Positions 36,005 to 47,991 of a stretch of 64,000 bases of DNA are shown here, piece by piece. Each line of letters starts with the position of its first letter. Positions within the stretch are counted from its first letter, which is position 1. The notes below the pieces were generated by a model that was not told the DNA's origin, did not search any database, and saw nothing but the letters and a program-made list of their open reading frames with translations. The stretch is from Trifolium pratense (lineage: Eukaryota; Streptophyta; Magnoliopsida; Fabales; Fabaceae): the NCBI RefSeq assembly GCF_020283565.1, contig NC_060061.1, forward strand, positions 32,215,362 through 32,279,361, written 5' to 3'. The translations under genes were made by a program, and so were the position numbers.

Positions 36005-37143
36005 CAGGGACGGATCCAGACGTTTAATATCAGTGTGGCTAAACATAAAAGAAATTTTGCAAACTAGGTTACTTGTTTGTCCTGATTCCTAAAACAATTT
36101 TTTTCTCTTATTAGAAGACTTTATGAAATTAACAAGCATATTGATCTTACCAAAAAAACCACTAACATCTTTGTAATTCTTAGCACAAGCAATAGGTGTC
36201 AATTGAAGTTGATGGGAAAAACCATGCACATAATAAGATGGATTCTCATTTTGGATTAAAGTTCTAAAACCACCAAACTTACCTCGCATATTGCTAGCTC
36301 CGTCATACACTTGCCCCCTAATACTAGAGAAACTCAAGCCACTAATAAACAACAACTTCTCAAATGTCTCCTTAATAAGTGACTTAACACTTGTTTCTTT
36401 TAACACTTACAATGCCAATAAGCTAATTCAGTGAGGTCAGTGAGGTCTAGTGCAACTCATATCAATTCCTTAGAATTGTTCTATTCTCTATTCTTAACAA
36501 ATTGGGGCTCTTTAGTTGTGATTTTAAATTGAGTAAAGTCAATTTATTTTCCCATTATTATTGTGATGCCTATGTTCTTTTATTGTTGAACTCATGCTAA
36601 GGAAACATTACAACACTTGCATAATATAGCAGGACACTATCCAAACAAATAACCATATCATCAAACACCAAGGCAGACTATCAAAGCTAGAGGAACAAAT
36701 TCAAGGTATATTAATAATACAAAGTAATGCAATCATACAATAACCTACTGAACATAACAGATCAAAATCACAACTAAATAACTATTGTTCTTCACACCAA
36801 TTGATTATAAAGGTACCCATTTATGAGAAATTGAGAAAATTGAAATTTTAACAAATTGAGGTTTTGGGATTCAGCTGATAAAGGAGAAAAGAATAGGAGA
36901 AAATTGGAATACTCACCTTTACCTTAGATTTTCAAACACTCCTAGAAGCTTACAATTGAGGATTTGAGGTAGAAACTTCTGATCTTGCTTATTTGAGAAT
37001 TTGAAGAGGAAGAGAGAAAGAATATGTGATTGTTTGAGGTTAACAACTCTGTACTTTTTTATTTCTTTTCAGTATATAAAAAAAAATTGGAAAAATCTGG
37101 TGTGGCTAAAGCCACACTCAGCCCCTACATGTGTCCGTCCCTG
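36005..37143 (-). mobile_element. hAT element with 8-bp target duplication
   Basis: Terminal inverted repeats CAGGGACGGA (36005) and its complement ending at 37143, flanked by GTTACACC on both sides (35997-36004, 37144-37151). An 8-bp duplication and CAGGG termini fit hAT. A transposase remnant lies inside on the minus strand; the rest is non-coding, so the element is non-autonomous or decayed. Confidence 0.88.
36089..36406 (-). pseudogene. Fragment of a hAT (ZMYM1/DUF4371-like) transposase
   Basis: The minus-strand reading contains GQVYDGASNMRGKFGG, then YYVHGFSHQLQLTPIACAKN and SGFFGKINMLVNFI. The DGASNM(R/S)G block followed by HxxxHQLQL is typical of the catalytic region of TTF-finger/DUF4371 hAT transposases. 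About 100 residues remain of a protein normally several hundred long; the N-terminal zinc finger and C-terminal dimerisation domain are gone. Confidence 0.75.
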
Positions 37144-38486
37144 GTTACACCCATAAACTTCCGGTTACACCCCAAGTTGACAAAAATACCCTTCAACTCT
37201 TTCCAAATTTTCAACAATTACAACTCGTCTTTCTCCTTCCTCCCAATCTCATATCTTCCTTTTAATCTCAAAAACATGAATCAACAACAACACAATCACC
37301 TTTCCTATTCTCCGAATCAAGGAATTACAGCAAAAAGTTGACATGTGTTGTTGTTGTTGTTGTTGTATCCTTTTCCCTTTATCAATATCTAATTATTGAG
37401 TTTTTGAACATATTCACTGCTCAATACAACTGTATTAATTTAACATCTCGCACGTGTGAATTCAACGAATACAAATACTGTTGTTTTTGTAGTTCTTGGT
37501 ACTAAATATGGCTTTAAGATTGTTTGGATTTTAACTCCATCACTTTCATGGGAAAGAAGGAAGAAGATTAACTTCCAGAGAGTGAAGTAAATTCTTGGTG
37601 TGACATGTGAATTCAATTTGCTTAAAAAATAGCCATACGTGAATTCAAATTACAGTGGCATATGTGAATTGAATTTTGCGTATGAATTAATTTTTCTTGG
37701 ACACAACACAAGTAAAATAAGTTCACACTTTTCAAATACAAAAACCACCAATAGGGTATTTTTGGTATTATGATTAATTTTTAAATGAATTTGGGTGTAA
37801 CTAGATATTTTTGGGGTGCAATTAGAAAAAATCTTATTATTATTATTATTATTATTATTTATCCAACTTTTGTGTTTTTTCTTTTATTCGTTGTAATCTT
37901 TTGTTTTGTTTTCTATGTCACTGTGTGAATCAATGTTGCGATGCTAAAACTAAAAGCATAGTGACACATTATACTATTGATTATGCATTTAAGCTTTAAG
38001 AGTAAAATTGATAGTCTTTAAATCGTTCCTTGAATGTAAAACAAAGTTCAATTAGTTTAAGTCCTTTTTTTTTAATCAGCAAAACTTTATTATAAGCCAA
38101 CATAGTACAAGAAGTACCATAAATTGGAGATGCTAAGTAGAACATGGAAAACAAGCAGGAGAGAACACCTAAAAACAAACCACAACCCACCAACACTCAA
38201 AAATCAGCTTTTATGCTCATCAGCGCTCAAAACAAATACCCGAAATATTCATTTTGTATGTCTCCATTCTTTTTCTATGTGTTGATCTAAGATGGAAAAA
38301 TCTTTTTACTAAGCAGGCTCATATGGTTAGGTTATCCAAATACGAAAATCAATTAGTTAACCTAGAGATCCATATCCAAAACCAATTTTTTAAATGGCCT
38401 AATTTTTCAAAGAGAATTACTTTTGCAACCCTACTGATTCTGGGGCGCGCCATACGAAATTACCAATATACCCCTGACCGCGACTT

Positions 38487-38860
38487 AGGACGCACGCATG
38501 CATGCACGCACGTGCGCACGCACACATATATAGTACTATGATCGGAAAAGAGTAAATAAACAGTGATGGTAAATGAACATTAATTGGAATAACAACTTTA
38601 ATAGTTCTGTTAATGTCGTATCTAAATTATAAAAATTTGAAAAAACTTATTTTATACGGGATAAGTTCTAACTTATATAAATTTTAAATTAACTATCTGT
38701 ACAAGATAAATTCTAAATGATAAAATTGAGGAATATTTATTAAATGTGAGACAAGTTATAAATTTTAATTATTTTTTTAAAAAAATACTTTATACGGGAT
38801 AATTTCGAACTTATATAAATTTAAAATTAATTATCATATACGAGACAAATTCTAACTTAT
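38487..38860 (+). repeat. Direct repeat copy 2
   Basis: Matches copy 1 with a few substitutions and small indels in the GCACGC head. The AT-rich subrepeat continues past its end to about 39000. Confidence 0.85.
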
Positions 38861-39045
38861 AAAAATTTCAAAAACTTATTTTATGCGGGATAAATTCTAA
38901 CTGATAAAATTGAGGAATATTTATTAAATGTGAGACAAGTTATAAATTGTAAATTATTTTTTAAAAAAAATACTTTATACGGGATAAGTTCGAAATATGA
39001 TATTAGGAAAATTGGATTTTGAGTTATAAATTGTAATTTTTTTTT

Positions 39046-39415
39046 TAAGCTCCCTAATATCACTCTCCAGCAATTATATCATTTTGCAAAATTGGATTGC
39101 TCATACAAACATTTCAAATACTCCCAAACCTCCTGAGCAGTATCAAATTTTGCCAATTGCATACATATTGACTGAGAGACTGAATTGTTTATCCAAGTAA
39201 TAACCTTTGAATTATTTTTATTCCATGTTTTCAAAAGCTCCTGCATATTTATCAGCATCCTTTTTATCTGTTGGCTTAACATAAGTTCCATCAATATAAC
39301 TCCACATATCTTTTCCTATGAGAAAATTTTTCATTACATAACTCCAATAAGGATAATTTTCTCCATTCAATTGGACACTAATAGATTGAAGAGAATCATC
39401 TTTATCACTAGCCAT
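39046..39415 (-). pseudogene. N-terminal part of Copia gag, frameshifted
   Basis: The ATG at 39415 begins MASDKDDSLQSISVQLNGEN, then YPYWSYVMKNFLIGKDMWSY, the Copia-type gag N-terminus. An extra A near 39230 shifts the frame, after which WNKNNSKVITWINNSV ... FDTAQEVWEYLKCLYEQSN continues. A stop follows NFAK, and LESDIRELK is visible in another frame up to the insert edge. Its partner block is at 34203-34825. Confidence 0.8.
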
Positions 39416-39655
39416 TGCAAACAAACAAGAGCTAAAACACTACAATAGCACTTATAACCGAAATGAAATCAAATACGTAATCCCAAACTTCAAAGTTAAT
39501 ACACCTTTAATTTTGTTGAGAATCAGTGCAAACAAACAAGAGAACCAAACAAATTCTAAAACAACCTAACACAACAACAGGACAAAATTCTACCCACAAA
39601 ATCCAAATATTGACTAATAGTTAGAAATAGCCAAGTAACAAAGGGGATAGGAAAC

Positions 39656-40785
39656 TGATGAAGTATCAAAGTAAGTATATAATTATCGTATCCACAGGGA
39701 TTGTTCCGAATCAAATAGGGGTAAATTGGTATCATACGAGAGTAATTTGCAATAAAATAAATAGGGGGAAGTGTTCAGATTTCAGACTTGAGAAAGTAAA
39801 TGACAAGAAAATAAGGTTTTCTTTCAAGATGCTAAGGCGATTGGATCTTTTCGGTTCATCTGGTCACTATTGTCTCGGATATCTCATGCGTATTAACAAA
39901 TTACAAACTTAGTTCCATGATTCGATTAAAATAAATAACTATGTCCAATGTCTTGGTACATAGTCCTCTCAATTGATTATCAATCCCTAATGTCTTAGGA
40001 TGACCTATAATCAATTGAGGTTTGTTTCCCTTTAATCCTTGAATTCACAATTAACAAACCTATATGTCTAAAGAATAAGTTAATTGTACAATTATCTCTA
40101 GGTCAATCAATTCGTTTCTAATGTCTTAGTAAACAAACAATTATAATCATCAAACAATTCGCGACGTTGTATAAAGCATTAAGAACAAGAGATAAAAGAA
40201 TGAAACTAACTTCGTAATTATATTAAAACATCATATGAAATTCATGGTTCAAGACAATAATAACTAGAATCCCCTAGGATCCAATCATAGAGTTTAGTTA
40301 CTCATAATCATAGAAACAACAATAATTAGAGTGAAAGAATTCATTACAATGAAGAACAATGAAGAAATTCGTGCTCTGATCTTGATCTCAAAAGTGCCTC
40401 TGTCGCCGTCAAAACTGTCCAACCCTAATTCTGAACAGAAAAAGTATATATATGATGTAATCTGCGTACCGGCGCCCCGCGCCAGCCCGTCTGCGCTGCG
40501 CGTAGACTTACAGAATCTTCAGACAATTCCAGCATCATTTCTGCGCGGCGCGCCAGCTTGGCAGAATCTACAGACACTTCTAGCAGCTTCTGGGCGCGGC
40601 GCGTGATGCTTCCTGGTCTAGGCGCAGTATACTTCTATTCCTTCACTTTTTAGCCTCAAATCCTTGTGTTCCGAGCATTCTTGTCATGATTCTTTTCCTC
40701 TTTATTCTTGCATGAAAACATACTAAATGCTATCTAGAAATGCCCTAAAATGTGGTTAAAACATAGTAATGACGTGAAGTCATCA
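39656..40785 (+). mobile_element. Solo LTR with 5-bp target duplication
   Basis: Begins TGATGAAGTATC, ends GTCATCA, and is flanked by GAAAC on both sides (39651-39655, 40786-40790). The length of 1130 bp, TG...CA ends and no interior indicate an LTR left after LTR-LTR recombination. Near its end a GC-rich part (40470-40610) has repeated CAGAATCTwCAGACA and GCGCGGCGCG blocks. Orientation is arbitrary; the parent family is not identified. Confidence 0.75.
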
Positions 40786-40951
40786 GAAACCAACCAAACA
40801 CATATGAGAGTGATCATGAGAACAACACCGATCCAAAATAAAATAAAATTGAGAGAGACAACAAACAGAACTAAAACTTACTGCATAGATCAAGGAGCAG
40901 TTGCCATCAAAATTCCAACACCCTAAAGGAATCGACCAAGCTCTGATACCA

Positions 40952-41128
40952 TGTTAAGAGAAGAGATTATTCATAGAGAAAGAGAAAAAGGAGGCTAGGG
41001 TTTTTACATTAGGATAAAACCAAGTTACAATACAATAAGTTATCTTATGAATATATAGTAAAACACAATTGACAAGACTACCCTTAGCCCGAATACATCC
41101 AAAAAGCTCAATTACATATTCTCTAACA
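40952..41128 (-). repeat. 5' LTR of the older Copia element
   Basis: Direct repeat of 33201-33384, lacking 7 bp of that copy. Confidence 0.88.
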
Positions 41129-41890
41129 TTTATAAGCACAGGTTATATATCGAATTTGTATCACTCGAAGTTCAAATTTCTTATCACTTTGACAAATTTA
41201 GTGTTGGGAGTTGTACATGTATTTATTTATTTTTTTGGTACATGTTGTACATGTATTTTCATTGTATAAAATACAATTTCAATGTATTTGGTATCCGAAT
41301 GGGAAGACAAAAACAGTATAATAGTTTTTTTTTTTTACGCAAACAAACTTAAAGACATTTCATTTATAATAATAGTTACAATAATATAAAAAAAAACAAC
41401 AAAATCAACGTGAGCGGTTAGGCTTATGTCTCTACACATCATCCACCACCATCTTACAATCCATTCAAATATTATCGTGTTGAAACCCATCAAAACAATC
41501 CATTCAAGGCCTTTGAGTAATCCCGATGATTTCGCCTCTGTTGCTGTAAATATTCCACTGTCATGGCACGAGAATGTTGTTATAGACTCACCATTTTCGT
41601 TTCTAAGACAAGTTCTCATGCTCACCTTTTTATCTATCGTGAAAATAGTTGCATCAGTATTGCACTTGAGGAAAGTTGTTGCTCACGGTGGTTGCCATGT
41701 TACTGGCTGAAACTGTTGCCTTGTTCCTTCATTATTTGCTATAGTCCGGTTAGCACATTTCCAGCTCTGCAACATGTTATTTGAGGGTCCTATTACCTCA
41801 ATAACAATCTCAACTTTATTCTTCCACATATGCACATGTCTTCTTCCACAAACTCCACGTCCTCATTACGAAAGACACCAATTGATCCTC

Positions 41891-43496
41891 CACTACAAGA
41901 AAATATCAGATTAGCTACCACAATTTCGCTACAAATCATATTTGCGGTTAATTTCAAGTTACAGAAGTGACTTTTTACTACCAAAATAGTTGTAACAGTT
42001 ATTACTTTACTATTATTTAGGAAAATTCTAAAACACCTTTTTCCAACAAAAAATATTAAATAAAAAAGAAAAGAAAAGAAAAGAAAGAATCACCCTCTCG
42101 ACTCTCGAGAACTCTCTCCAACCCAACGATTTCGGAAACTCTCCCTCTCTCACTTCACTTCACTTCACACAGTTACAGAGAGCTTCCACCGCCGCAGATC
42201 GGAAATGTCTCCGCCGGAATCACAACGCAATCCAATTCCCTTCCTCCATGAATAATCCTGATACCTCTTATCACTACTACTCCATTTCGTCCATTTCGTT
42301 GCTTCGCTCTCTGATTCTCCTCTCTCCGTTAACAGTAACGGACTCCTAACTCCTTCCGTTACAACAATTTTCGCCATCGCTAGGTTTTTTCTCATTTCAC
42401 TTCAACGATTCAACTCCATCTAACTCCGAAAACGCAATTCGATTTTTTCAATTACTGAAGGTACACGAATTTTCGGTTTAATTTAACTGTTTAATTATTT
42501 ATTTTGATTTTGTGTGTTTTTCCGGTTGTTGATTTGAGATTTTGGTGATAGAAGGAAGAGATTCGAAACGACTTGCAATTTGTGATAAAGTTCCGGAAAA
42601 TTTCGTCAAGGTATTGTTATTTATCATGCTGCTTTGGTGTTAAATTGAATGTTTATGAACTTAGTTTTTTTTTAAAAAAAAATTATACTGTGTTTAGTTG
42701 AATATTTTGTGTGTTATGCGCATAGAATCATATGAATTTGTTGTTGATTTTGAATGTTACTTGATTGATATATGACACTGATAGTGACAGTGCGTTACGG
42801 ACCGCAGAATCACAGGTACATTCTTATGTTTATGTCAAAAACATTGGTTTCTCCTTTTGTATTTGATTTAAGGAATCAAAGCCACTGTATCTGTTGGATG
42901 GAAGCTTTTCAGCATTTTAAATTGAATATTTCCTCTAGGATTATAGTGAATTGTAATGCAGCCAATGAACTTAATTTGTTTATCATGCAGCCATTTAACT
43001 TGTTATTTGAAGCAGACACCAAATTTGTTTTAAGCAAATATGATGGTTAGAAAGTATGCTTATAGCCTCAGTTTCGATTTTTTAATAGACGATAAATAAT
43101 TGATAATTAGCTTGGATTTTGGGCATGGATTCATAATTAGCATTTTATAATTATAATTTTTTTGAAAAGCTTGGATATTGTTGCGAAATTGCTAGGATAT
43201 TTAGCTAGAGATTTATTGCGAAATCGTTGTGACAATATCCTAGCGATTTAGTTAGGAAACACAAACTTTTGAACACTATTTAACTAGGTATTAATTGGGA
43301 ACTAGCTAGGATATTCTTTATATTAGTTGCAAATTAGCTAGGAAATATTTTGATAGGTGATTTGCCGCCCAATCCATGCTACGCCCTATATGACAGCTAA
43401 TTCACAACAAATCGGTAGCTAACTCTGTTTTACTAGAGATTAGCTACGAATTAGCTAGAAACGCCGTCGTAGCTAATCCCGTATTTTCTTGTAGTG
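41891..43496. mobile_element. Non-autonomous CACTA (En/Spm) element, 1606 bp
   Basis: Ends are CACTACAAGAAAATA and its complement TATTTTCTTGTAGTG, flanked by a 3-bp target duplication CTC (41888-41890, 43497-43499). The right 350 bp is packed with TAGCTA / GCTAGGATAT subterminal motifs in both orientations, and the left end has related ones. No transposase. The interior (about 42080-42600) resembles a plant gene's 5' end, with CT-rich leader, ATGs and a possible splice donor, suggesting a captured host fragment. Confidence 0.9.
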
Positions 43497-44231
43497 CTCA
43501 TTGATTGCGAAAGACACCAATTGATTCTCATTGAATGTCTTCAACATGTTAATAAAAAAGTCCTTAAAGCATTCAACATTTGCAATTAGATTTTCTATAT
43601 GAGGCCATATATATGTTGATGCTTCCAACATAATATAATTTCCGCACAACACAAAAAGAGATGCCATACAACACAATTTTCTTCACAATCAACTCCTTTT
43701 CTTGTTAGTTTTGTCTACTAGGAAGAAAATCTCTTCCAAGCCTTCGCATAAAATGTTTTACCTTGAGAGGAATAGATAGTGCCCACAATTTATTCCAATC
43801 ACCTTACCTAAGCACTCCAATCTATCGATATATCAAAGTAACCAGAATACATATGCATCTGGATTTGCATTGTTGACGAACTTAGTCACTGTATGAATCA
43901 CTAATTAACCGAAGCGGATATGTCAATTCAATCAAACAAACACCGCACGAAGACGAAAAATCAAACAACGTTGCACTGAAACGGCAAAATTACAAAAAAA
44001 CACAAGAAAATCTTAATCTACGTGAAAATAACTTATTTAGATTAAAACAAATAAAAAAAATTCATAGGGATAATTTTAGGTAAAAAAACCCAAAATCACC
44101 ATTTTTATTGAAATAAGATGGAAGAAAACTTGAAGAGAATGAGGAGCTTGTCTCTCTAAAAAATCAGGGCCGCCTCTGTAATCGTGAAACTTATTATATT
44201 TAGTTAAAATTATTATTTTAAATAAGAGTTA

Positions 44232-44460
44232 GGTTAGAAATCATGATAAGAAGATAAATTACTAATTTAGCCCTATAAATATAATTTAAAATATGAAAAT
44301 TGAAATCTAATAAAAATAATAATTTATTTATGGGTATGTTTTTGGTACCTGAAATCATGATAAGAAGATAAATTACTAATTTATCCCTATAAATATAATT
44401 TAAAATATGAAAATTGAAATCTAATAAAAAATAATAATTTATTTATGGGTTAAATATGTT
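44232..44460. repeat. Tandem duplication that includes the tip of a MITE
   Basis: A unit of about 115 bp (GAAATCATGATAAGAAGATA ...) occurs twice. The first copy ends in GGGTATGTTTTTGGT, nearly the first bases of the MITE that follows the second copy. Confidence 0.75.
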
Positions 44461-44982
44461 TTTGGTCCTATGGCTATGGTTTCCCAAAATTTTCATTTTA
44501 GTGCCTGAAGATTTTTTCACACTTTTTAGTCTCTGAAGTTTTTTCCGTCAATGTTTTTATTCCCTACTTTTCATTCAACTCGTGTATACTTTCACATTTT
44601 TTAATGATTTTTGGTATTCGTGTTTATAATATCATAAGAACATCTCCGATAAAATTTTTAATTTTTTTAACATAAGATTCAAATAATGTGCAAATTTTTT
44701 TTTGTATTCATGTTTATGAGTTTTTATGTGCAAAAAACTAAAAAATTCATATTTAATTCATCTTTTATTAAAAAAATTTAAACTTTTGTAACGAATATTC
44801 AAATAATGTACTAAACATGACCGCAGAAAAAAAATTTAAAATGATGTGCACAAGTTGAATGAAAATTAGAGACTAAAAACATTGACGAAAAAACTTCAGG
44901 GACTAAAAAGTGTGAAAAAAATCTTCCGGGACTAAAATGAAAAATTCAATGAAACTATAGGGATAAAAAACTTATTTAACCC
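44447..44982. mobile_element. Mutator-type MITE (536 bp)
   Basis: Ends are GGGTTAAATATGTTTTTGGTC and, from the right, GGGTTAAATAAGTTTTTTATC. They are flanked by the same 9 bp, TTTATTTAT (44438-44446, 44983-44991). A 9-bp duplication supports the Mutator superfamily, although the flank is AT-rich. No coding capacity. Confidence 0.75.
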
Positions 44983-45624
44983 TTTATTTATTTTTCGAAA
45001 TTAGAATATTTAAAAATAAATTTCTTATTAAAAAACCATATTTCATATTTGCTTTCATGGTTGATAAATGGGATTTGAGCACTTCTTCTCATCTACTCAT
45101 CTCTATTATTAAGCAAGTCACATACACATTCTTTCTCCCAGCTTGCCGAACTTGTGGAACTCACCATACAGCCTCCCATGTTGTTTAAGGGGGTGGTGAT
45201 ATAAGGATTAAGCTCATTCCTCAACCATGGAGTATTCAAAGTTGAGATTGAAGAACCATGGCATATTTTCCACCGGTAATCATGCTTCAATAATATTTGA
45301 GATGACCAGACGTTACGCCAACGACGCTCCTAGGAAGTCCCCATTTGGAAAATATTTAGCTTTGAATTTTTTTGACACCATAGCACCCGGGTTGGTTAAG
45401 AATGAAGAGGAGTTTGACACACACTCAGTTTCTAATCGACATATGCCAAACAATCAATTCATTCAGAGAGTGCATTTGATTTGCAAAAAAATAAGGGACA
45501 AAAGAGAACAAAAATAGTTATCCAACGTTTGATTTAAAAAAAAAAAAAAAAAAAAAAACAGCACAAAAAAATCATGAAGGACAGGACAACTGTCCACTTT
45601 TTTGTTACCCACTAAAGTGGGGGA

Positions 45625-47868
45625 TGTAACGACCCATTTTTCATATTCGTATGTTTTATTAAATGTTATTTTATTTATTAATTGGCTTTTATTATTTTAG
45701 TGAGCGGCGAATAATTATTTAGCCGAACGTAAGTTATTAGGCGCGAGAACCTTGTTTTGGGCTTAGATGGGCGTGAGAGGCATGGGCCTAAGCCATTTGG
45801 GCTTGGTTCATGACAAATGAGAAGTAGTATAAGTATCAAGTCAAACATATGAATAGTTTCACAATTCATTTTCTTTGAACTTTGAGTGAGTAAGAGCAAG
45901 ATAGAGCTAAGCTAGGGTTTGATCAAGAGAGAAAGCTTGAGCAAGAGAAGGCTTGAATCATCACCAAACTTAAGGTAAGAGATTAGAATTCATGATTCTT
46001 GAGTGGTAAGGAGAGGGGAGATTGTCTATGTCTCCGTTCCCGAACTCTCCCACTCAATTTCTTTTAGATTTTGATTAAGCTTTTGTATGTGAGTATGATG
46101 TTCTTCATCATCACTTTGTATGTGTTAATCACTAGCTTGATTCCATGATGAATATGTATGTGTTTGGATCATTTTTGGAAAGTTTATGAAAGTTACTTAA
46201 AACTCAAGTAATTGGCTTGATTTTGATTGTTAGAGGTATTTGGATGTTTGGAAGGGATGATTAATGTTCCTTGATACCATATATGTTTGAAATGACTGTT
46301 TATATGAATTTATAACATGTTTGGATGAATTTTTGAGTTGATTTAAGGTTAAACCGCCTTAGATAACTCAAGAACAGATATTCTGTTCTGGTGTGGTTCG
46401 CTAAGCGACCAGGAGTTCGCTGTAGCGAACAGGTTCGCTGGATCTCGCCGAAGCTCGCTATGAGCAGGTGGTTCCCGGGTGTAGTTCGCGTAGGCTCGCT
46501 AAGCCTTCGCTCAGCGAATAGTTCGTTGAAGCTCGCCAATGCTCGCCATGAGCAGGTGACTTCCTGGTGTGGTTCGCCATGTCTCGCTAAGGCTTCGCTT
46601 AGCGAAGGCCTCTGTGACAGCAATTCTTGTTGATGTTTGTAAGTGTGGTTAGGCACTTGTAACATGGTTTAAGAGTATCCTTACATGATTGTTGATACAT
46701 GTTGATACTGTTAATGCTTATTGTTAATCGTTATATGATTGATAAACGTGTATGCAATAAGTTGTAGCTTAATGTGAGCAAATGTTATGTTTTGGCATTA
46801 ATTTGCAATGTTAAGTGAATGTGTTAGGATTGTGTTCCCGCATTCATAAAAGAGTAGCTTCGAGCTAGAGAAATATCATATTGATGATATGTGTAAACAT
46901 ACATGCATTCATGTATATATATGTTGAATTGGAAACTAGGGTTCCAATAGATTTAAATGGATTTTTGAGTCCATAAGGAAGCCGAGGATCGGATTAGATG
47001 AATCCATAAGATCTAGAGCTGCTATCCAGCAGGATATAAAACTGTTTAACTTATCCATGAGGGATATGAAGGTTTGGTAAGTTCCGAACAATCCGGCAAG
47101 ATGTAAAACTGTTTAACTTATCCATGAGGGGTAAAAGGCAATTGGTACCACATGCATTAGTCGTGTCTAGGGATGGCATGACATAGAATGATTGGCATTA
47201 GATACATTAGGGTAAATGCGCATATATTTGATAAATGGTATGTGACATTATCTGGTTGAACTGTGCTAAACTTTATTAATTGATAACTGTTTGGTGCGAT
47301 GTTTTGACGTGAGTTAGAATATGTATGATGTAGTTTGAAAGTGTAAGACCTTTCTTATACTCGTATGATATGCGGTTATGTTTTCTAACTCTCTGCTTTG
47401 TGTTATTTGCTGGACCTTTGGGGGTTCAGATATTCAGGCTGAGGACGGTGCCGACGTTTAGACTGCGGTTTTAGCGTGGTGTTGAAGTACCTTTTGGTGA
47501 GGAGACTTAGAATAGATTACTCCTCTTAGTACTAGCTTTTGACTAGAGTATGTAAATAGTAAATGCTCTGGTAATGTAACATCGAGTCGGGGTTTACGCT
47601 TGGATTTCATCGTATATCGGTGTTACCTTTTGATATGCTAGTTCTTGTATAAGTGACATCCTTAGGGATGAATTTGGCTTATGTATATATATATGTATAT
47701 ATATGCATGCTTGGTTTGATTGGAATCCGCTGTTGCTTTTCATGTTAAATTTCATGATGCTCTGTGTGTATGCTTGTGTTTTAATTACCGCGTGGCACTC
47801 TGCCTTTACACTTGTTGAAAAGTTTTTAAAATTACGTTTTTAAGGGTAGTATGGGTTAGGGTGTTACA
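45625..47868 (+). repeat. 5' LTR of the Gypsy element
   Basis: Starts TGTAACGACCC and ends GGGTGTTACA. Contains at 46390-46620 a cluster of TTCGCT / AGCGAA inverted motifs and two near-repeats of AAACTGTTTAACTTATCC near 47040 and 47107. Confidence 0.95.
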
Positions 47869-47991
47869 ATAGTGGTATCAGAGCAGGTCGGTTCGTGTGA
47901 ACCAATTAGGACTTTTCTTTTCCCCGTATGAGCATGTGTAGGGAACACTGTTAGTACTTTCTAACGTCTAGTTGTGATTCGTTCAGGAATC

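Larger units (their letters stand above)
35985..37833. mobile_element. TIR element (MITE-like) in an ATT microsatellite
   Basis: The left end AGATTTATTCTAGTTACACC and the right end read inward (AGATTTTTTCTAATTGCACC) are inverted repeats. Both are flanked by TTA/ATT repeats, so a 3-bp TTA duplication is possible but cannot be proven. A hAT element sits just inside the left end. Confidence 0.5.
34826..39045. mobile_element. 4.2-kb insert in gag with internal direct repeats
   Basis: Interrupts gag between RELK and EFYS. It holds two nearly identical direct repeats (34904-35280 and 38487-38860), a further partial copy to about 39000, and in between a TIR element with a hAT element. A minus-strand LINE-tail-like piece may lie near 38060-38250. 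Ends are not resolved, and no target duplication was found, so the type of this element is unknown. Confidence 0.5.
33201..41128 (-). mobile_element. Older gag-only Copia element, minus strand, heavily invaded
   Basis: Short LTRs lie at 33201-33384 (184 bp) and 40952-41128 (177 bp), with target duplication TTTAT on both sides (33196-33200, 41129-41133). They differ by a 7-bp indel and several substitutions, so insertion is old. On the minus strand a primer site (TGGTATCAGAGC) directly follows the 5' LTR, and a purine tract (TTTGAGGGGAGA) precedes the 3' LTR. Only gag is present, split into two blocks by a roughly 4.2-kb insert. A solo LTR lies in the leader. Between 33400 and 34200 the DNA is a purine-rich low-complexity stretch. 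Confidence 0.88.
41325..45300 (-). mobile_element. LINE relic split by a CACTA element and a MITE
   Basis: Three minus-strand blocks appear in LINE order. Block 1 is the reverse transcriptase C-terminal part (45290-45093: WKICHGSSISTLNTPWLRNE, then LNPYITTPLN). Block 2 is a zf-RVT region (about 43830-43677: WNKLWALSIPLKVKHFMRRL) with its continuation to 43497. Block 3 is the RNase H-like domain (41710-41335: FLKCNTDATIF, LRNENGES, EAKSSGLLKGLEW). A T-run at 41324-41336 on the plus strand is the poly(A) tail. All frames are broken. Between 43830 and 45090 further decay and a MITE are found. Confidence 0.7.

Noticed and set aside
34904..38860. LTR pair of a retrotransposon
   Set aside because: Direct repeats lack TG/CA ends, primer site, purine tract and target duplication.
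46300..46665. 121-codon minus-strand open frame, repeated at 53027-53392
   Set aside because: Results from the GC-rich palindrome cluster in the Gypsy LTRs.
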